The notes: a model not told the origin generated them from the letters alone. A stretch of 64,000 bases of DNA from Prochlorococcus sp. AG-388-A01 (GCA_003279945.1 QCGK01000004.1:1-64000), one strand, 5' to 3'; positions 54,060-63,845 are shown, counted from the stretch's first letter. Program-made: numbers and translations.

Positions 54060-56123
54060 ATGATTAATAGTAATAATCGTGATAATGAAGAATTTAATTT
54101 TTCCGATGATGATACTAACAATAACTATTGGATTAATAGAATTTTTGCATGGTGGAGCGGGTTCAGTTTAAGAACAAAATTGTTAGCCATAGCAACTCTC
54201 GTTGTTAGTCTACTAATGACAGGAATAACATTTTTTGCATTAAATAGCATTCAAAGAGATGCAGGAATGAATGATACAAGATATGCCCGCGATCTTGGAT
54301 TATTATTATCAGGTAACGTAACAGAATTAGTTGCAAATAATCAAAAAAAAGAAATCTCAAATGTAGCAGAAAAGTTTTGGAGATCAAGTCGAAATCTACG
54401 TTACATATTTTTTACTGATGCTGAAGACATTGTTCAACTTGGAATACCAATAAGTGCAACACCAACAAGTTCAAATAGTCAGTTTCAGCTCACTAGAAGA
54501 CTAAAACTACCATCAGAATTAAAGAAAAGACCACAATTCCCATTAGTTAGGCAGCATGCAACACCTCAGGGGCAAGTTACAGATGTTTTCGTCCCAATGT
54601 TATGGAAAGGCAAATATCTTGGAACTTTAGCTTTAGGAGTTACACCTAATAAGAAAGCCTTATCAAGTGCGGCACTTACCAGAGAAGTTACAATTGCAGT
54701 ATTTATCTCGATATGGGTTTTGGTAATACTTGGAGCAGTATTTAATGCGCTTACAATAACTAGGCCTGTGAGGGAGTTAGTAAGAGGGGTAAGAGAAATT
54801 TCAAAAGGAAACTTTAAATCCAGAATTTCTTTACCTATGACAGGAGATTTAGGAGAACTTTTAAATGGGTTTAACCGAATGGCCACTCAGTTAGAAAATT
54901 ACGACGAGGCTAATATTGAAGAACTTAAAGCCGCTCAAATAAAACAACAATCACTTATAGCCACTATGGCTGATGGTGCAATATTACTTGATTCCCAAGG
55001 GAAGATAGTACTTACAAATCCAACAGCAAAAAGATTATTTCGCTGGGAAGGAAGATTCTTGGAAGGTAAATATTTTTTAAATGAAATCCCCGAAATTTTA
55101 TCTAATGACCTACACATAAATATAGAATCTATTTTAAATAGAGAAAAGGAAAAGGATGATTTAAGATTTAGCTTAGGAGAGCCAGCTAGAACTTTAAGAA
55201 TTGTCTTACAATCAGTCTTAGATACAAACAAAATTGAATTAAAAGGTATTGCAGTAACAATCCAAGATTTAACACGCGAAGTAGAACTTAATGCGGCCCA
55301 AAACAGATTTATTAGTAATGTTTCACATGAATTAAGGACACCTCTTTTTAATATCAAAAGTTATGTAGAGACTTTACATGATTTAAAAGATCAGCTTACT
55401 GATGAAGAACAAATCGAATTTTTGGGCATTGCAAATTCTGAGACTGATAGGTTAACAAGGCTAGTAAATGATGTATTAGATCTATCAAGATTGGAATCTG
55501 GGAAAATAATCCAGTTGGATCAAATGGATATTAAACCAGCAATAGAACAGACTCTTAGAAATTACAGGCTTAATGCCACAGAAAAAAATGTTTCATTAGC
55601 TCATGATATAGAGGAGACTATTCCTTGTATTCTTGGAAATTTTGATTTACTTTTACAAGTTTTTGATAATTTGCTAGGTAATGGATTGAAATTTAGTCCA
55701 AAAAATAGCACTCTTATCATAAGAGCTTACACTTGGCCAGATTCCTGCCCTGCTCTCCCTCCAAGTATGAACAATAATGAAGCACCACATTGTGAGTTGG
55801 TTTCTCCATTACCAAAAGTAAGAATTGAGATTGCTGATACAGGTTCAGGAATATCTCAAGCTGATCAAGATAAGATCTTTGATCGTTTTTATAGAGTAGA
55901 AAATGCAGTTCATACCGAGCAAGGGACAGGTTTAGGTCTATCTATAGTTCGGGGAATAATCGAAAAACATGGTGGAGAAATTCGAATGGCTAGTGAATTA
56001 GGAGTAGGAACAACCTTTTGGTTCGATTTAGCCTTAGCACAATCTGATAAAGATGAATTATTGACAAAAGCTATTAATAATACAGATGCTTTTTTAGAAT
56101 CTGAAATTAGTAATATTACCTAA
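54060..56123 (+). CDS. nblS: Sensor histidine kinase NblS (Hik33/DspA)
   Basis: A 687-residue membrane kinase that senses high light and redox or membrane state and controls photosynthesis and hli genes. Start taken as the ATG at 54060 (MINSNNRDN), 5 bases after purD; a longer frame inside purD is not used. Segments: TM helix 1 (about residues 36-60), periplasmic part, TM2 (about 212-236), HAMP, PAS, HisKA with 'SNVSHELRTPLFNIKSYVE' (phosphorylated His), and HATPase with 'DNLLGNGLKFSP', 'EIADTGSGIS' and 'GTGLGLSIVRGIIEKHGG'. The response regulator is not nearby. Confidence 0.93.
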   Translation: MINSNNRDNEEFNFSDDDTNNNYWINRIFAWWSGFSLRTKLLAIATLVVSLLMTGITFFALNSIQRDAGMNDTRYARDLGLLLSGNVTELVANNQKKEISNVAEKFWRSSRNLRYIFFTDAEDIVQLGIPISATPTSSNSQFQLTRRLKLPSELKKRPQFPLVRQHATPQGQVTDVFVPMLWKGKYLGTLALGVTPNKKALSSAALTREVTIAVFISIWVLVILGAVFNALTITRPVRELVRGVREISKGNFKSRISLPMTGDLGELLNGFNRMATQLENYDEANIEELKAAQIKQQSLIATMADGAILLDSQGKIVLTNPTAKRLFRWEGRFLEGKYFLNEIPEILSNDLHINIESILNREKEKDDLRFSLGEPARTLRIVLQSVLDTNKIELKGIAVTIQDLTREVELNAAQNRFISNVSHELRTPLFNIKSYVETLHDLKDQLTDEEQIEFLGIANSETDRLTRLVNDVLDLSRLESGKIIQLDQMDIKPAIEQTLRNYRLNATEKNVSLAHDIEETIPCILGNFDLLLQVFDNLLGNGLKFSPKNSTLIIRAYTWPDSCPALPPSMNNNEAPHCELVSPLPKVRIEIADTGSGISQADQDKIFDRFYRVENAVHTEQGTGLGLSIVRGIIEKHGGEIRMASELGVGTTFWFDLALAQSDKDELLTKAINNTDAFLESEISNIT

Positions 56124-57649
56124 TTATTATCTAATCCTTTAAAAACGTTTGGAACATTTTGGTCAGGAACAACTCTATGAGGGGCTCCACTAAATATTTG
56201 TTCGAAATTAGAAAAAGAATCTTTTATTTCTGGACCTCTATTTGTAATAATAAATTCTCTTATTCTTTTATCATGCCATGATCCCCGCATTTTAAAAACA
56301 TTTAAAGCCCTAGCCATCTCACCTTTTATTTCTACATATTGAAGCAACAATATAGTATCGGTAATTGTTGAGATATGAGAATCAGTAATAGAATGACTTC
56401 CCATAAATTCTTCTGCAGTATTAGTAAAAAAGCCTGCTATTTCCTCTTGTTTTGTATAGCCAGTAACCGCAATTACAAATTGTCTAAATGCATTCAAACT
56501 TACTCCTCTAGCTAATGCCGAGAGAGAATCAATTGCCATCCTTTTTGGTTTAAATTGAGTAATTTGCGTTTTTATAATTTGCAAATGATCTTCTAAACCT
56601 GTTGACTCAGGATATGCACAAATAATTTTTAATAACCCATCACTTTCCATCTTTTCAAAATCTATTCCCCAACTAGTCGCGTTCCTAAGCAATTGAGCCC
56701 TAGATTCTTCATATGCAAAAAGTATTGCTCTTTCATTATTGTTATAAGCATCTTCAACAAATTTTGATACCAGCATTGTTTTGCCTGTACCAGTAGCTCC
56801 TGTCGCGAGAATGATTGAATCTTGAAAATATCCACCACCACACATATCATCGAGATCTTTTACTCCCGAGCTTATCCTAATATTTGAGGATCTCTGCGTT
56901 AATCTCATTGCTCCGAGGGCAAACACACTAATGCCATCCACTCCCATGGTGAATGGATATTCACCTTTCATATGTACAGTACCTCTTAACTTCAAAACTT
57001 CTAAAGTTCTTCTTCTCTTTTCTGATTCAAGAACATTTCTTAATAGGACAACATTATCAGAAACAAACTCCTCTACTCCATATCTAGCAATTGATCCATA
57101 ATCATCAACCCTTTCTGTAGTCATAACAGTTGTCACACCTATTTCCTTTAATCTTGCTATGAGCCTGAAAATTTCTCTTCTAACAACGTAAATGGCATCA
57201 TACTGTTGAAAGACCGCAGTTATAGAATCTATTGCGACTCTTTTAGCTTTATATTTTCTAATTGCATAACTAATTCTCTCAATAAGACCAGACAAATCAA
57301 AGTTCCCCGCAACATCCTGTCCATCAGGGTCAGGAGAAGCATCCAATATAAATAACTTATTTTGATCAATTAATTCTTGTAAATCCCAACCAAAACTTGC
57401 AGCATTTCTAATGATATCTAAAGGTGACTCTTCAAATGTTACAAAGATCCCAGGCTCATCAAAATTACAAATTCCATGGTGTAAATATTGAAGAGAGAAA
57501 ACAGTCTTACCAGTCCCCGATGTACCACTAACCAGCGTACTTCTAGATACAGGCAACCCTCCCCTACAAACATCATCGAATCCTTCTATCCCAGTAGGCA
57601 GTTTTTGCACTTGCATTTTATTAGACCTACTTAATTTCTTATCTTTCAT
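56120..57649 (-). CDS. kaiC: Circadian clock protein KaiC
   Basis: KaiC is the double RecA-like ATPase of the clock. The 509-residue protein has Walker A in both halves ('SGTSGTGKTVF' near 41-51 and 'TGATGTGKTMLV' near 283-294) and catalytic Glu pairs in 'FEES' (73-74) and 'YEES' (314-315). The autophosphorylation pair Ser-Thr is at 427-428 in 'DSHISTITDT', as in S. elongatus Ser431-Thr432. It is 68 bp downstream of kaiB, the kaiA gene being absent. Its 3' end overlaps nblS by 4 nt. Confidence 0.97.
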   Translation of the reverse strand: MKDKKLSRSNKMQVQKLPTGIEGFDDVCRGGLPVSRSTLVSGTSGTGKTVFSLQYLHHGICNFDEPGIFVTFEESPLDIIRNAASFGWDLQELIDQNKLFILDASPDPDGQDVAGNFDLSGLIERISYAIRKYKAKRVAIDSITAVFQQYDAIYVVRREIFRLIARLKEIGVTTVMTTERVDDYGSIARYGVEEFVSDNVVLLRNVLESEKRRRTLEVLKLRGTVHMKGEYPFTMGVDGISVFALGAMRLTQRSSNIRISSGVKDLDDMCGGGYFQDSIILATGATGTGKTMLVSKFVEDAYNNNERAILFAYEESRAQLLRNATSWGIDFEKMESDGLLKIICAYPESTGLEDHLQIIKTQITQFKPKRMAIDSLSALARGVSLNAFRQFVIAVTGYTKQEEIAGFFTNTAEEFMGSHSITDSHISTITDTILLLQYVEIKGEMARALNVFKMRGSWHDKRIREFIITNRGPEIKDSFSNFEQIFSGAPHRVVPDQNVPNVFKGLDNN

Positions 57650-57717
57650 TGTTTTTCAAAGAATAATAATCAAATAAACGTTTAATTTATTTTTAATTGT
57701 AAAAGGTTTTATTTATG

Positions 57718-58035
57718 TTAATTATTTCCACTATATTCATTTTCCTTTAATTCATCAAAAAGAAGATCTAAGCCTATTAATACTTTCTCTCTATCAGAGA
57801 GGTCACCAATTATTTTTCTAACAGGTGGAGGTAAAATTTTAGCTAAAGTTGGTGTAGCTAATATCTTATCTTCCTCTGCAAGTTGTGGTTGCTTTAGCAC
57901 GTCAATAACTTTTAAGGCATATACTCCTTTAAATTCATTTTCTAATATTTCTTTTAAAGTATTCAAGGCTCTCATTGAATTAGGAGTATTTCCGGCGACG
58001 TAGAGTTTTAAAATGTATGTTTTTCTTGCTCCCAT
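57718..58035 (-). CDS. kaiB: Circadian clock protein KaiB
   Basis: A 105-residue thioredoxin-like fold protein that binds KaiC in the evening phase in known clocks. It begins '[20 protein letters not shown]' and has '[20 protein letters not shown]', and '[20 protein letters not shown]', matching KaiB. A TGAGGAACC sequence just upstream of the ATG is a reasonable ribosome binding site. It is divergent from rplU, 145 bp apart; no kaiA lies in that gap. Fold-switching residues are not checkable by eye. Confidence 0.97.
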   Translation of the reverse strand: MGARKTYILKLYVAGNTPNSMRALNTLKEILENEFKGVYALKVIDVLKQPQLAEEDKILATPTLAKILPPPVRKIIGDLSDREKVLIGLDLLFDELKENEYSGNN

Positions 58036-58180
58036 TGTTTTGGTTCCTCAAATTGATATAAAAGATTTAAAACAACCCTTGACTTATTACACTACAAAAT
58101 AAGAAAATAAACAAACCAACTTGATTGCTCATTTGGCATAATCAAATTATAAATTTGAGCCAGATAGCGTCTTTAAATAT

Positions 58181-58621
58181 ATGACAAATTCAAAAAACCC
58201 CACAAACAATTCTTCTCAAAGTAATGAATTGTACGCAATAGCGGAAACCTCTGGTCAACAATATTGGTTCGAAGTCAACAGATACTATGATATCGACAGG
58301 TTAAAGGCAAAAGAAAAAGATAAGATAACACTTGAAAAAGTTTTGCTTTTAAAAGATAAAAGCTCTATCACTATTGGTAAGCCCTACGTTAAAGATGCAA
58401 AAATTGAATTAGAAGTCATTTCTCACAAAAGAGATAAGAAGATTCTCGTATACAAGATGCGTCCTAAAAAAAAGACAAGAAGAAAGATGGGTCACAGACA
58501 AGAACTTACAAGAGTTATGGTAAAATCTATTTCAATAGGTAAAAGTGCTCCTAAGTCTTCTTCTAAAAAAGAAACTGTTAAAAAGGAAACTAAACTAAAA
58601 TCCGAGAAATCTACAAATTAA
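58181..58621 (+). CDS. rplU: 50S ribosomal protein L21
   Basis: The 146-residue L21 has 'LYAIAETSGQQYWFEVNRYY' and 'VLVYKMRPKKKTRRKMGHRQ' near residues 88-106, the KRRK(x)GHRQ motif. An N-terminal Asn/Ser extension and a Lys-rich C-terminal tail of about 35 residues make it longer than the E. coli form (103). It is the first gene of rplU-rpmA and divergent from kaiB, a placement conserved in marine picocyanobacteria. Confidence 0.95.
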   Translation: MTNSKNPTNNSSQSNELYAIAETSGQQYWFEVNRYYDIDRLKAKEKDKITLEKVLLLKDKSSITIGKPYVKDAKIELEVISHKRDKKILVYKMRPKKKTRRKMGHRQELTRVMVKSISIGKSAPKSSSKKETVKKETKLKSEKSTN

Positions 58622-58630
58622 ACATTTCTA

Positions 58631-58891
58631 ATGGCACACAAAAAAGGAACAGGTTCCACAAGAAACGGTCGAGATTCAAATTCCAAAAGGCTGGGAGTAA
58701 AAGCTTATGGAGGAGAAAAAGTTACTGCTGGATCAATCATAATTCGCCAAAGGGGTACCTCCTTTTTGCCAGGAATCAATGTTGGCAAAGGCAAAGATGA
58801 CACTCTTTTTGCACTTAAAAAGGGAACAGTAAGTTTCGAAAGCATTAAAAGAAATTTAAAGAATAGAAAAAGAGTTAATGTAGTTATCTAA
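58631..58891 (+). CDS. rpmA: 50S ribosomal protein L27
   Basis: The 86-residue L27 starts '[20 protein letters not shown]' without an N-terminal leader to be cleaved, and has '[20 protein letters not shown]' and '[20 protein letters not shown]'. The basic N-terminal tail reaches the peptidyl-transferase centre. It follows rplU by 9 bp. The 3' end overlaps the convergent methyltransferase gene by 8 nt. Confidence 0.96.
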   Translation: MAHKKGTGSTRNGRDSNSKRLGVKAYGGEKVTAGSIIIRQRGTSFLPGINVGKGKDDTLFALKKGTVSFESIKRNLKNRKRVNVVI

Positions 58892-59624
58892 TTTTCTTAT
58901 AAGCTCTTGTAGTTATGAGAATTGGATGAAAAACTTCTAAAAAATTTGATTGAATTGTCTTAAAAAAACTTTCAATGATTTGATTATCGTCAATATGGAA
59001 TGGATATTCATTCTTTTCACCCTTATAGAAATACCAATTAAATAAAGCAATAGAATTAAAATCCATAATCTCATTGAAAATATCAATTTGAGAAGATGGA
59101 TCAGCAAGATGTTCCAAAACATCAAGACAAACTATCGTATCAAATTTCGGAATTTGTGAATCTTTAATTGTCTGGCAAAAAGTAAGCTTTTTTTCGACAC
59201 CTAATTCCCTAGCCCTGTATTCAACAAAGTTTCTATTTGTTTCATTAATATCAACAAAAAAAACATGTTCAACTTTTGAAGACATTGCATTAGCGATGGC
59301 ATGCGTTCCAATCCCTCCTCCAAAATCTAAAACTAAATCTTTAGAAAACATCTGCTGAAGTTTTAAAGTATCAGCAATATAATCCTTGCTTGTAATATGC
59401 CAAGCAGCTAAATCAGCTAAATGCCGATCTCCAACAATCTCAGTATAAAAATCTGAAACATCACTTAGAGAATCTCCAGGATGTGAATTTGCCAAATTGA
59501 TCTTTGCATTTGCGAGGAAACCATCTATATCACATTCTTCAATAGATAAGAATTCCATTAAATGTGATTTCAAATTAAAAGCATTATCCAAAAACTCTTT
59601 TAATATAAAACTATTGTTTTTCAA
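58884..59624 (-). CDS. SAM-dependent methyltransferase, unknown substrate
   Basis: A 246-residue class I methyltransferase. The SAM-binding motif I is '[20 protein letters not shown]', followed by '[13 protein letters not shown]' (acidic residue after strand 2) and '[18 protein letters not shown]' (motif IV). The N-terminal 80 residues include '[18 protein letters not shown]', which I do not recognise as any defined family. Substrate could be a small molecule, lipid or polyketide-type compound. It is convergent with rpmA and divergent from truB. Confidence 0.75.
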   Translation of the reverse strand: MKNNSFILKEFLDNAFNLKSHLMEFLSIEECDIDGFLANAKINLANSHPGDSLSDVSDFYTEIVGDRHLADLAAWHITSKDYIADTLKLQQMFSKDLVLDFGGGIGTHAIANAMSSKVEHVFFVDINETNRNFVEYRARELGVEKKLTFCQTIKDSQIPKFDTIVCLDVLEHLADPSSQIDIFNEIMDFNSIALFNWYFYKGEKNEYPFHIDDNQIIESFFKTIQSNFLEVFHPILITTRAYKKIR

Positions 59625-59700
59625 TTTCTTACTTTAAATTTCTAATACAAAAATAATAGGATGGTTATAAATCTTTCTCAAAGTATTCTTAATATTAAAA

Positions 59701-60624
59701 ATGGAAACTAAAGATGGATTCTTAGTAATTAATAAAGAAAAAGGCTGTACCTCGCATGATTGTGTTAAACAAGTGAGGAAGTTACTAAATATAAAAAAAG
59801 TCGGGCACACAGGAACTCTTGATCCAGAGGTCATAGGAACATTACCAATTGCGATAGGCAGTGCAACTAGATTTATTCAATATCTTCCTCAAGGGAAAAC
59901 TTATATAGGACAAATTCAATTAGGGTTAAGAACTAACACTGATGATATTCACGGAGAAATAATTAAACAAAAAAGTTGGCCTAAAATCAGTGATGAGAAA
60001 TTAGATCAATATTTAAATACTTTTAGAGGAATAATTAAACAAATTCCACCTAAAGTATCTAGTGTTCACGTAAATGGTGAAAGAGCTTATAAAAAATCTT
60101 TTAAGAATGAAAATTTTGAATTAGCACCTAGAGAAGTAAAAATAGAAGAACTAACCTTAATAAAATGGGACCAAATTAATGGAATCATAGAAATAAAAAT
60201 TAAATGTTCTACAGGTACATATATAAGATCAATTGCAAGAGATTTAGGAAAAGTTCTCAATTCCGAGGGTTGTCTTCTGGAACTAAAAAGAATTTCAGCT
60301 TGTGGATTTGATGAAGAAAACTCGATAAAAATATCTGATATCGAAAAAGAAAAAGCTAAAGAAAACTCTGCAAACTTTATTATTCCAACAATTTTTGCTC
60401 TTAATCATATTTCAACATTTGTCTTAAATAAAGAAGAAGAAATTAATTTTTGGCAAACTGGAAGAGCAATTAAAATTGATATTAATTTCTTAAATAAGAG
60501 CAAAAATTTTGATTACAAAAAACCTATCAAAGTAATAGATAAAAGAAAAAAACTACTTGGGATAGGCTTCTTAAATAAAGAACAAACTAATCTAAATCCT
60601 AAGTTAGTACTTAATGCCAAATGA
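59701..60624 (+). CDS. truB: tRNA pseudouridine(55) synthase
   Basis: TruB makes pseudouridine at position 55 of tRNAs. The 307-residue protein has the catalytic Asp41 in '[20 protein letters not shown]' and the thumb-loop parts '[20 protein letters not shown]', '[17 protein letters not shown]' and '[15 protein letters not shown]'. Ala is usual after Asp-Pro in many TruB (DPxA); here DPEV. The C-terminal extension (PUA-like) is present. It is divergent from the methyltransferase by 76 bp and convergent with the SpoIID gene by 3 bp. Confidence 0.93.
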   Translation: METKDGFLVINKEKGCTSHDCVKQVRKLLNIKKVGHTGTLDPEVIGTLPIAIGSATRFIQYLPQGKTYIGQIQLGLRTNTDDIHGEIIKQKSWPKISDEKLDQYLNTFRGIIKQIPPKVSSVHVNGERAYKKSFKNENFELAPREVKIEELTLIKWDQINGIIEIKIKCSTGTYIRSIARDLGKVLNSEGCLLELKRISACGFDEENSIKISDIEKEKAKENSANFIIPTIFALNHISTFVLNKEEEINFWQTGRAIKIDINFLNKSKNFDYKKPIKVIDKRKKLLGIGFLNKEQTNLNPKLVLNAK

Positions 60625-60627
60625 TTT

Positions 60628-61800
60628 TTATATGAAATCTTTTCTAAAAGGTTTAATCTCTACACCCCTATAGAAATGCTTTAATATTTTTTCAGCTTTT
60701 TGGCCTTTAGAAGCCATATATTTTGCCCCCCATTGACTCATTCCTACTCCATGTCCAGATCCCTGTCCAAAAACTATTAAACCTTTGTTTGTAGGAAATT
60801 TAGTACTTTGTCCTTCAATTAATTTAAATCTTACAAAAGTACTACTTAGTCCTAATTTTTTTCTTAAATCTACCCCGGAAATTTGATCAGAACCATAAGG
60901 CCCATCAAGCCTTACATTTTTTACTCTCCCAGTCTTGGTTAGATTTAAAATTTCGATATTTTTTATTCCTCCAATTTTGGGGAAAAGATTAACTAATTCC
61001 TTATTTGAAAATTTTTTCTGCCATCTAAATTTTGGATTATTTTTATCAAAATCTTTAACACTAGACAAATATGGATATTTATTTTTCCAAACATCTTGGC
61101 TATTTTCTGTCATACCTCCTGAACTACTATGAAATAAAGCATTAATCAGTTTATTTTTGTATATCAAAACTAGAGATCTTGTACTTCTAACAGCTCTTCT
61201 AGTTTTATAAGTTCTTGACTCCAAGCCATTATAAACTTGATTTTTCTGGGTAGAATCTATATCAAATAAATTATTTCCTTTTTGCTTTAAAGCATATGTT
61301 CTAGAAGCAATTGCTTGAGCTCTTAATGCTTCTATAGGCCATTTTGCAGGCATCTCTGAACCAACTACACTACTTAAGTATTTCTCAATTCCTAGAACAT
61401 TAACTACCAATATTTCAGAATCAAGTACAAAAAGATTAAGCTTACCAGAAAATCTTTTCTGACCTACCCATATACCTCTTCCATCAGAAGATCTAATTTG
61501 AAATTGATGACTACTTTTTAAGTCATATATTTTTTGTTTATTCTTATCAAAATATAAAATGCTTCTATTTTTATCATTTTTCAACGTTAAGCCTTTTATT
61601 TTTTTTCTTGAAAATAATTTTCCTTCTATGGTTAAAGGAATTGATTTATCTGATCTAATCCTTAAATTGTTATTTTTTGATATTAAGACTCTTATTAATG
61701 GTTCTCCATCTGCAAAAACAGTTTCACTATGAAAACCACAAAAAAATAAAATACTAATCAGGAAACATTTACTATAATTTTTTTTTAATTTAAGTATCAC
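60628..61800 (-). CDS. SpoIID/LytB-domain peptidoglycan-acting protein
   Basis: A 390-residue secreted protein starting GTG at 61800, with a Sec signal peptide (about residues 10-31, 'CFLISILFFCGFHSETVFA'). The SpoIID domain (about 135-385) has 'YLSSVVGSEMPAKWPIEALR', 'AQAIASRTYALKQKGNNLFD', 'YLSSVKDFDKNNPKFRW' and 'FGQGSGHGVGMSQWGAKYMA'. SpoIID is a lytic transglycosylase in spore formers; in cyanobacteria it most likely remodels peptidoglycan, for example at division or cell separation, which is inference. No sporulation genes exist here. Confidence 0.85.
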   Translation of the reverse strand: MILKLKKNYSKCFLISILFFCGFHSETVFADGEPLIRVLISKNNNLRIRSDKSIPLTIEGKLFSRKKIKGLTLKNDKNRSILYFDKNKQKIYDLKSSHQFQIRSSDGRGIWVGQKRFSGKLNLFVLDSEILVVNVLGIEKYLSSVVGSEMPAKWPIEALRAQAIASRTYALKQKGNNLFDIDSTQKNQVYNGLESRTYKTRRAVRSTRSLVLIYKNKLINALFHSSSGGMTENSQDVWKNKYPYLSSVKDFDKNNPKFRWQKKFSNKELVNLFPKIGGIKNIEILNLTKTGRVKNVRLDGPYGSDQISGVDLRKKLGLSSTFVRFKLIEGQSTKFPTNKGLIVFGQGSGHGVGMSQWGAKYMASKGQKAEKILKHFYRGVEIKPFRKDFI

Positions 61801-61889
61801 TTTGTTTAAAAAACAAATTGTTAATTTGCCTAAGTTTGGCTACAAGTCTAGATTTAGTCCAGGTATTAAAATAAAATTATCATAATTAA

Positions 61890-62828
61890 GTGAATATCAC
61901 CTTCTTAGGAACAAGTTCAGGAGTCCCATCCTTAACGAGAAATGTCTCATCCTTAGCACTTAAATTATCACAGACATCAGAAGTTTGGCTTTTTGATTGT
62001 GGTGAAGGAACACAACATCAAATAATGAAAAGCAATATCAAATCTTCACAAATCAAGAAAATATTTATTACACATATGCATGGTGATCATATTTATGGTT
62101 TACCTGGACTTTTAGCTACCTTAGGTTTATCAGGAAATAGTAAGGGTATTGAAATTTATGGTCCTTTAGAGTTGCGAAGTTTTATCAATTCTGCGCTTAA
62201 AAGCAGTTATTGCAAATTATCGTACCCATTGCATTTTGTGGAAGTTGAAAATTTTGCATCAGAAAATAAAATTCTATTTGAAAACAACAGACTAAAAGTA
62301 AATTGTGCACGTCTTAACCATAAAATACCAGCTTATGGTTATCGAGTGAGTGAAAAAGATAAGCCAGGCATATTTGATATCAAAAAAGCAGAGTCTCTAA
62401 AAATAGCACCTGGACCAATTTATTCAGAACTGCAAAAAGGTAAAAAAGTATTATTAGCAGATGGTCGGACATTTAATGGGAAAGAATTCTGCGGACCTCC
62501 TAGGAAAGGTGAAAGTTTTGTTTATTGCACAGATACAGTCTTTAGCGAATCAGCTGTGTCACTTTCAAAAAATGCCGATTTACTAGTACATGAATCGACT
62601 TTTTCAGAGGAGGATGAGAGTATGGCTTATGAAAAATTACATTCGACAACAATCATGGCAGCTAAAACAGCATTATTATCTAATACAAAAAAATTAATTA
62701 TTACTCATTTAAGTCCAAGATACACTAATAAAAATGCAATTACGCCAAGCGATTTGCTTAAAGAGGCTCAAAAAGTTTTTCCAAATACTCAGCTTGCAAA
62801 AGATTTTCTAACGGTAGAAATAAAATAA
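61890..62828 (+). CDS. rnz: Ribonuclease Z
   Basis: RNase Z cuts the 3' trailer of tRNA precursors that lack encoded CCA, which fits the tRNAs in this window (none encodes CCA). The 312-residue metallo-beta-lactamase has '[19 protein letters not shown]', '[14 protein letters not shown]', the metal site '[20 protein letters not shown]', '[15 protein letters not shown]', '[10 protein letters not shown]' and '[10 protein letters not shown]'. The start is GTG at 61890, with no earlier ATG. It is on the plus strand, 89 bp from the divergent SpoIID gene. Confidence 0.95.
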   Translation: MNITFLGTSSGVPSLTRNVSSLALKLSQTSEVWLFDCGEGTQHQIMKSNIKSSQIKKIFITHMHGDHIYGLPGLLATLGLSGNSKGIEIYGPLELRSFINSALKSSYCKLSYPLHFVEVENFASENKILFENNRLKVNCARLNHKIPAYGYRVSEKDKPGIFDIKKAESLKIAPGPIYSELQKGKKVLLADGRTFNGKEFCGPPRKGESFVYCTDTVFSESAVSLSKNADLLVHESTFSEEDESMAYEKLHSTTIMAAKTALLSNTKKLIITHLSPRYTNKNAITPSDLLKEAQKVFPNTQLAKDFLTVEIK

Positions 62829-62860
62829 ACTGCAACAGTTCGTGAGAAGAAGGGTCGTAA

Positions 62861-63463
62861 ATGACCAACCCATGGAATAATAGTCATAGGTTTTCTATAT
62901 TGATGTTGATCGAAATGGTTTCTATTTTTTCATCACTACTTAAGTCTTGCAAAAGACTATTTATTTTTCTTCCGTTAATTATTGGTTTACTTATTAATCC
63001 AATTTCTGCAAACGCACTCTATCCAAGTGATCCTTCATCAGTTGATGTACTAAAAGATGATCTTCACGGTGCCGACCTTCATAATACTGAATATGTTAAA
63101 TATGATTTATCTAATCAAGATTTAGGAGAAGCTAATCTTCAAGGGGCATATATGAGCGTAACAACTGCAAAAAATTCTAGTTTTAAAGGAGCCAATATGA
63201 CTGACCTTATTGCATATGCAACACGCTTTGATAATGCTGATTTTACAGACGCAAATCTTACCAATGGTGAGCTAATGAAAAGTGTTTTTGATGGAGCAAT
63301 TATTGATGGAGCAGACTTTACTGATGCAAATCTTGATCTTTCTCAGAGGAAATCATTATGTGAAAGAGCAAGTGGAACTAATACACAAACTGGAGTTAAT
63401 ACAATTGATAGTCTTGAATGCACCGGATTAAAAGGTTATATGCCTCCAAAGCCAAAAGCATAA
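62861..63463 (+). CDS. Lumenal or periplasmic pentapeptide repeat protein
   Basis: A 200-residue protein with a signal-like hydrophobic stretch (about residues 32-51, 'RLFIFLPLIIGLLINPISAN', cleavage near 'ANA'). The mature domain has pentapeptide repeats of the A(D/N)LxX type: 'LHGADLHNTEYVKYDLSNQD', 'LGEANLQGAYMS', 'FKGANMTDLI', 'FTDANLTNGELM'. This resembles the thylakoid lumen pentapeptide proteins of chloroplasts. Two Cys near the C-terminus ('KSLCERAS', 'DSLECTGL') may pair. The exact start among the first Mets is unsure; 62861 has AGAAGGG upstream. Confidence 0.82.
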   Translation: MTNPWNNSHRFSILMLIEMVSIFSSLLKSCKRLFIFLPLIIGLLINPISANALYPSDPSSVDVLKDDLHGADLHNTEYVKYDLSNQDLGEANLQGAYMSVTTAKNSSFKGANMTDLIAYATRFDNADFTDANLTNGELMKSVFDGAIIDGADFTDANLDLSQRKSLCERASGTNTQTGVNTIDSLECTGLKGYMPPKPKA

Positions 63464-63472
63464 TATTTAAAG

Positions 63473-63841
63473 CTAACTAACTTCATAAGGGAAGATATTA
63501 CCAGGCTCTTTCGAGCCTGGTTTTTTGCTATACCACCATTCTTGTATATCAGAAGAAAATTTCTTTGAAAAAAGAGTTATAACTGTTTCAACAGGTTTTG
63601 ATCCAGGCTCCAAAATCTGAACTGAATAAGATGGGCATTTTCTTGAAGCCATATCAGCAACGAACCTAGAACCTACTCTTCTCCAACTAGGCTCCTTACT
63701 TCTCCAAGCAAGCCTTGAACAGGGCCAAGGTAACTCTTCCCTATCATATAGTCTGCAACATGGTCCAATTACCTTATAACTGTACTGACCTCCATAACTT
63801 GATTGAACACTGCCAGTCTTGAAAAGTTCAAATTTATTCAT
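63473..63841 (-). CDS. Conserved Cys-containing hypothetical protein
   Basis: A 122-residue protein from the ATG at 63841 (MNKFELFKTG). A TTG two codons upstream would also be open but sits in the terminator of the preceding gene. Cysteines are in 'VIGPCCRLYDREELPWPCSR' and 'MASRKCPSYSV', four in all, which could bind a metal or cluster. Trp-rich motifs 'RLAWRSKEPSWRRVGS' and 'IQEWWYSKK' are notable. I do not recognise the family; it looks cyanobacteria-specific. The C-terminal Lys-Pro-Gly-Ser part overlaps a plus-strand terminator. Confidence 0.7.
   Translation of the reverse strand: MNKFELFKTGSVQSSYGGQYSYKVIGPCCRLYDREELPWPCSRLAWRSKEPSWRRVGSRFVADMASRKCPSYSVQILEPGSKPVETVITLFSKKFSSDIQEWWYSKKPGSKEPGNIFPYEVS
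63501..63526 (+). terminator. Rho-independent terminator of the pentapeptide gene, inside the opposing CDS
   Basis: CCAGGCTC (63501-63508) pairs perfectly with GAGCCTGG (63513-63520) around a TTTC loop, followed by six T (63521-63526). It lies 38 bp after the pentapeptide gene stop. The same bases encode codons near the C-terminal end of the minus-strand gene at 63473-63841. Confidence 0.85.
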
Positions 63842-63845
63842 ACAC

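Noticed and set aside
58036-58180. kaiA remnant between kaiB and rplU
   Set aside because: Looked for KaiA-like codons in both directions; only short AT-rich intergenic DNA with promoter-like elements.
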